IMG/VR virus record: IMGVR_UViG_3300044997_000720
Coordinates: 1-32,258 of that record
DNA length: 32,258 nucleotides
Strand: one strand, 5' to 3'
Source: a virus
Under the pieces are notes generated by a model. It saw only the letters and a program-made list of their open reading frames with translations, had not been told where the DNA came from and made no database searches. Positions 29,080-32,258 of this stretch are shown one piece after another. Numbering within the stretch: position 1 is the first letter of the stretch; every line of letters starts with the position of its first letter. Position numbers and translations under genes: made by a program.

Positions 29080-30290
29080 TATCTTTTAGGAGGAAAAATT
29101 ATTGCAGCCGGATTTACTCTTATCCTGCCATCGACACCTTTATTTAATCCTTTGAAGACATTTATTCCTATACCTCCAGGTAAATTAAATACACCTGGAA
29201 CATATTGATTAGAAGGAGGTTCATAATACTTTCCTGCAGGATTACGTACAGAATTGTTTAAAACACTAGAAGCAATGTTATATCCCGTTGGACCCACTCT
29301 GCCTAAACCATTTTTATTTAAATAGTTTTTTGCTAAGATAGCTGCTATATCTAATAGAGGATTTTTTACATTATTAGGTGAATTAACAAGTCCATATTGT
29401 TTTGGAGCATTGGGAAAATCAAAAAAACTATGCCGCGTGTTAAGAGTGTTATACGCTCTAGCCGTACCTGCTTTATCATACAAAGGATTATTGGTTATCC
29501 TAGGAATCTGTTGCCTATTTGCAATATCAGAAATGTCTGAACGTGAACCTGCACCTATTGATAACGGACTTTGACTTGGATCGTAAAATTCATTTTTGAA
29601 GTTAGGAATGGTATCTATAGCCCTATTATGATTACCCCTGTAGTATAAAACATTTTCATATACTAAGGTCATACTATTTTGTAATATCTTTGTGCCATCT
29701 GCCTGGTTTAAACTATCATGCTTCCATTCACTAATTTTAGGATTTATAATACTTATTAGTGTATGATCATGATGTGTATGATGCAGTATATAAATGTCTA
29801 TTCGTTCAAAAAATGAATTGGCCACATCTCTATTGTACATTCCATATTCGTAATCTATTGCTCCGTATTTTGTATCAGTAAATTGTTTGGGAATATTTGT
29901 TCTTTCTTGGTCATAATTACTGTCAGCAAACGTATGTTTGTAATAATTTATCCATAAATCATTTGTAATTCCAGAATTATCATCATGAAACTCTATATTA
30001 ACTGGACTATAGGTTAAACCTGTAGTAACCTGTGTTTTCCTATTGTATTGATTTATCATTTCAGTTTTTATATCAAATTTAGGTAAGTCAATTTTTTTAA
30101 CAAACATACCTATATTTTTATTAACTTCGCCTAGAATTGCATTTCGATTTATAACAAAGTTGATGTAATATAAAAAACCATATTTTGGAGCTCGAACTTG
30201 ATAATTATCTATATAAAATCTAGAAGCATGTTTATAGTCCTGCAGGCGGACCCCAGGTTTGGTATTCAAAAAATTAATAAAATGACTCAT
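29079..30290 (-). CDS. Tail-tube-fold structural protein, gp48/gp54-like candidate (403 aa)
   Basis: The first 230 residues have the look of a tail-tube fold: YGFLYYINFVINRNA, MFVKKIDLPKFDIKTEMINQ, YNRKTQVTTGLTYSPVNIEF and HDDNSG-x2-NDLWINYYKH. This is the pattern of gp19-related proteins in T4-like marine phages. The C-terminal 170 residues are Asn/Pro/Gly-rich. T4 gp48 and gp54, the proteins that start the tube on the baseplate, share this fold, and the gene is next to gp19, so a tube-initiator or cap role is likely. Which of the two cannot be decided. AATAAATA lies 5 nt before the ATG; no Shine-Dalgarno. Confidence 0.62.
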   Translation of the reverse strand: MSHFINFLNTKPGVRLQDYKHASRFYIDNYQVRAPKYGFLYYINFVINRNAILGEVNKNIGMFVKKIDLPKFDIKTEMINQYNRKTQVTTGLTYSPVNIEFHDDNSGITNDLWINYYKHTFADSNYDQERTNIPKQFTDTKYGAIDYEYGMYNRDVANSFFERIDIYILHHTHHDHTLISIINPKISEWKHDSLNQADGTKILQNSMTLVYENVLYYRGNHNRAIDTIPNFKNEFYDPSQSPLSIGAGSRSDISDIANRQQIPRITNNPLYDKAGTARAYNTLNTRHSFFDFPNAPKQYGLVNSPNNVKNPLLDIAAILAKNYLNKNGLGRVGPTGYNIASSVLNNSVRNPAGKYYEPPSNQYVPGVFNLPGGIGINVFKGLNKGVDGRIRVNPAAIIFPPKR

Positions 30291-30295
30291 GCATT

Positions 30296-30303
30296 TATTT
30301 ATT
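30296..30303 (-). promoter_or_regulatory. Late-type octamer 5 nt before a start codon
   Basis: AATAAATA on the minus strand ends 5 nt before the ATG at 30290. It follows directly after the terminator at 30305-30336, so the tube-like gene would have its own transcript. Confidence 0.6.
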
Positions 30304-30304
30304 C

Positions 30305-30336
30305 AAAAAAAAACCCGGGAAATACCGGGTTTTTTT
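30305..30336. terminator. Bidirectional-looking terminator after gp19
   Basis: CCCGG (30314-30318) pairs with CCGGG (30325-30329) across a 6-base loop, with A-runs on one side and T-runs on the other extending the stem. It can form in both directions; the minus-strand version ends the gp18-gp19 transcript just before the octamer at 30296-30303. Confidence 0.8.
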
Positions 30337-30349
30337 ATCTTAAAAGTAA

Positions 30350-30997
30350 TTAGCCTACTGCAAATCCTTGTTCAAATGGTCCACGGACTACTCTACCTAC
30401 TGTTAAACCAATACCACTGGATGATCCTCCGGGTCCTTCTAGTTGTATTGCATTATCATACGTTATGGTCAATGCAATATCCATTACCTCATTACTGTTA
30501 TAATCACCTCCTTGGTAAGTTGCTTGTTTTATAAAACAACCTAAAAATTCAAAACTTTCTAGTGTAACAGGTTCAAATCCTCCATTTCCACCATCTAGAA
30601 TTTCAACACGCATTCTAAATTTATAATCTATGGCACTTTGAGCACCCGATTGTTCAAAGAAATCAAATTGTTTTTGCAGTTGCTCTCCTACTTTACGACT
30701 TACTACCCCGCTTGCATCATCACGAATGGTAAGTTTGGCATCTGCAAAATTATGTTTGCCTAAAATTTTAACCGTACTATTATATACAGGTAATTTTATT
30801 TCCTCAAAAGTAACATCAGGTCTTGTGGCATTCATTATCTGTTTCGTGAGCTCAGTTGCAGGAGCTCCTGCAACTCCAAAGCCGTCAAAAGTTACCCTAA
30901 AGCGGTATTTTAATTTGGGCATCAGCAAGCCTTGAGTTGCGCTCGCTTGTGAGCCTGATATAGGAACTGTAAAATTTTTTAAACTTGCGATTGGCAT
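30350..30997 (-). CDS. 19: Tail tube protein gp19 (215 aa)
   Basis: N-terminus MPIASLKNFTVPISGSQASA, then LKYRFRVTFDGFG and KLPVYNSTVKILGKHNFADA, a pattern of the T4 gp19 tail-tube family. A second conserved segment, ESFEFLGCFIKQATYQGGDY and MDIALTITYDNAI, lies in the C-terminal half. T4 gp19 is 163 residues; this one is about 50 longer, with a Gly/Pro-rich tail. It stacks in hexamers to form the inner tube of the contractile tail, inside the gp18 sheath. AAAGGAG precedes the ATG. It lies directly after gp18. Confidence 0.88.
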   Translation of the reverse strand: MPIASLKNFTVPISGSQASATQGLLMPKLKYRFRVTFDGFGVAGAPATELTKQIMNATRPDVTFEEIKLPVYNSTVKILGKHNFADAKLTIRDDASGVVSRKVGEQLQKQFDFFEQSGAQSAIDYKFRMRVEILDGGNGGFEPVTLESFEFLGCFIKQATYQGGDYNSNEVMDIALTITYDNAIQLEGPGGSSSGIGLTVGRVVRGPFEQGFAVG

Positions 30998-31018
30998 ATA
31001 AATGCTCCTTTTAATGTC

Positions 31019-32258
31019 TTATAGACCTGCTGCTATATCACCTTTGTTTTTAATACGCAAAGGGATATATATAAATTCAACTGATTTTACTGGCTCAACT
31101 GCTATATCCATATAAAGTTCACTTCTATCTATTCTAGCAGGTGTATTATTTGATTCATCGCAAACTACAATGAAATCATATAAAGCTCGCTGGCCAACTA
31201 ATTCTAATAATAAGCTTTCAGCTGCTGCCTTTATTTCACGCCTTGTCTGAGCATCATTTGGTTCAAATAGAAATGGTCTAGCTAGAATATCAAGCTGTCT
31301 TCGTAGATAACCTACTAGTCTTGCCACATTGATTCTATCTAAAGCACTGGCATTTTTTGCCCTTGTTTTTTGACCATAGACTACCAAACCTATTCCAGAC
31401 AAACTAGAAATAGGATTTATACTTACATCATCTAATACATCTCTTAAAGCTTGGGGGACAGTTGTAGTTTTAAATTCACCTTCATTTGTGATATGACCTA
31501 CAGAAGTAGCATTATCTACAGTACCTCTTCTAGTTCCAGCAGGTGCAAACCAAAGATAGCTCTTAGCATCGCTGTTAATAATTGTTCTCAGCATCATATG
31601 GCTTGGCGGTACAACTATGCTGTTTCCGCTATTATCATTAGTGAATCCACTTGGATAGAAAATAGCCATATATTCATCATAAGTAGATGCACCGTGTTCA
31701 CCATGTTCTAGAGCACCAGCGGTGTTTTTCCCATAAGCCGTTAATTTGTTTCCATTTGGTTCTAATCTAAAAGGTGTATCACCTAATACAAATCCTGTTA
31801 ATCCTCTATCAGCATTCAATGCTACCATATTAGGAATTAACTCAGAATATGAAGGAGCTGCGATAAGATTAAAATTTAATGTATCTGTATCTCTAATTGC
31901 TGTATTAGTATCAACTAGAGACTTAAGAGCTCTTGTAACTACTCTCCTTTGAGCTTTTCTTCCAAAACTACCACTGCCGTCTAAATTCGTAGGAAATTGA
32001 CTTACCCAACGATTAGATTTATATCCTGACATAGATTGATTTTGGAACCTTAAATTTTGACCGCCATTTGCAGTAATATTAATGTGTCCTTCAATATACT
32101 TCTTGACATTGAATCCACTTCTTCTAGTATTCCACATTTTTAACCCTCTTGGGTATAATAAAGGATCTGGTGCATCAGGATCAACATAATCACTAGTTCT
32201 CAATACGCTGAGATCTCCTGGCGTAGATAATGAACCTCCTGTTGAATATCTTGCGTCT
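31019..32258 (-). CDS. 18: Tail sheath protein gp18 (C-terminal part, cut by window edge)
   Basis: The frame runs off the right edge; the visible 412 residues are the C-terminal part of a T4-like sheath protein. The end matches the T4 gp18 pattern: LYDFIVVCDESNNTPARIDR, then LYMDIAVEPVKSVEFIYIPL. The TTG at 32203 is not a true start, since the frame stays open upstream (ending STPGDLSV before it). GYLRRQLDILARPFLFEPND and LVVYGQKTRAKNASALDRIN are typical sheath segments. The protein contracts to drive the tube through the cell envelope. It precedes gp19, as in T4. Confidence 0.92.
   Translation of the reverse strand, partial: DARYSTGGSLSTPGDLSVLRTSDYVDPDAPDPLLYPRGLKMWNTRRSGFNVKKYIEGHINITANGGQNLRFQNQSMSGYKSNRWVSQFPTNLDGSGSFGRKAQRRVVTRALKSLVDTNTAIRDTDTLNFNLIAAPSYSELIPNMVALNADRGLTGFVLGDTPFRLEPNGNKLTAYGKNTAGALEHGEHGASTYDEYMAIFYPSGFTNDNSGNSIVVPPSHMMLRTIINSDAKSYLWFAPAGTRRGTVDNATSVGHITNEGEFKTTTVPQALRDVLDDVSINPISSLSGIGLVVYGQKTRAKNASALDRINVARLVGYLRRQLDILARPFLFEPNDAQTRREIKAAAESLLLELVGQRALYDFIVVCDESNNTPARIDRSELYMDIAVEPVKSVEFIYIPLRIKNKGDIAAGL

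Noticed and set aside
1-32258. CRISPR arrays, insertion sequences, integrase or attachment sites
   Set aside because: No regularly spaced repeats, transposase, integrase or terminal inverted repeats of IS type were seen.

Overview
This window looks like part of the genome of a T4-like myovirus (Caudoviricetes) of the marine type. Recognisable T4-family proteins include tail sheath gp18 (cut by the right edge), tail tube gp19, head-completion gp4, terminase gp16 and gp17, ssDNA-binding gp32, UvsX, UvsY, UvsW, clamp-loader subunit gp62, primase gp61 and helicase gp41. Several hypothetical proteins also look like families shared by marine T4-like phages; I recognise these from memory and could not run a search. 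The host is probably a Gram-negative alphaproteobacterium: the phage carries a circularly permuted two-piece tmRNA with a proteobacterial-looking tag, and ADP-heptose (LPS core sugar) genes. Permuted tmRNAs also occur in some cyanobacteria and betaproteobacteria, so the host call is an inference.

Layout. (1) 1-4.9 kb: plus-strand, visibly more GC-rich block of small genes (HTH-like, SWIM zinc finger, small membrane proteins, an AAA+ ATPase), with three sigma70-like promoters that share a GACG element next to the -10. (2) 3.94-4.71 kb: a non-coding stretch with palindromes, a tandem repeat and a repeated 22-base motif, ending in a T4-late-type octamer. (3) 4.9-5.3 kb: the split ssrA locus, in the order acceptor piece, intervening segment with a possible 23-aa membrane microprotein, coding piece. 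(4) 5.46-10.65 kb: mixed strands, with a nucleotidyltransferase, an AlgH/UPF0301 protein, gp41, gp61 and a structural protein. (5) 10.63-21.66 kb: minus-strand, AT-rich replication/recombination block from gp32 through uvsX, uvsY, a HARP-like protein, uvsW and gp62. It continues, with overlapping or nearly abutting genes, into a heptose-sugar cassette, a decayed cytidylyltransferase and a minimal DnaE-like protein. (6) 21.79-32.26 kb: minus-strand head, packaging and tail genes; the terminase large subunit contains an apparent 147-residue mini-intein.

How it works together. gp41/gp61/gp62/gp32 belong to the replisome; UvsX/UvsY/UvsW and the HARP-like protein to recombination-dependent replication; gp16/gp17/gp4 to packaging and head completion; gp18/gp19 to the contractile tail. 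Two regulatory layers can be read: TTGACA-type promoters for early genes, and an AATAAATA octamer only 5-6 nt upstream of the start codon of five genes. The second spacing would give nearly leaderless late mRNAs. The most notable items are the phage-borne permuted tmRNA, the leaderless-late-gene pattern, the terminase intein, the HARP-like partner of UvsW, and the heptose cassette coupled to the clamp loader.
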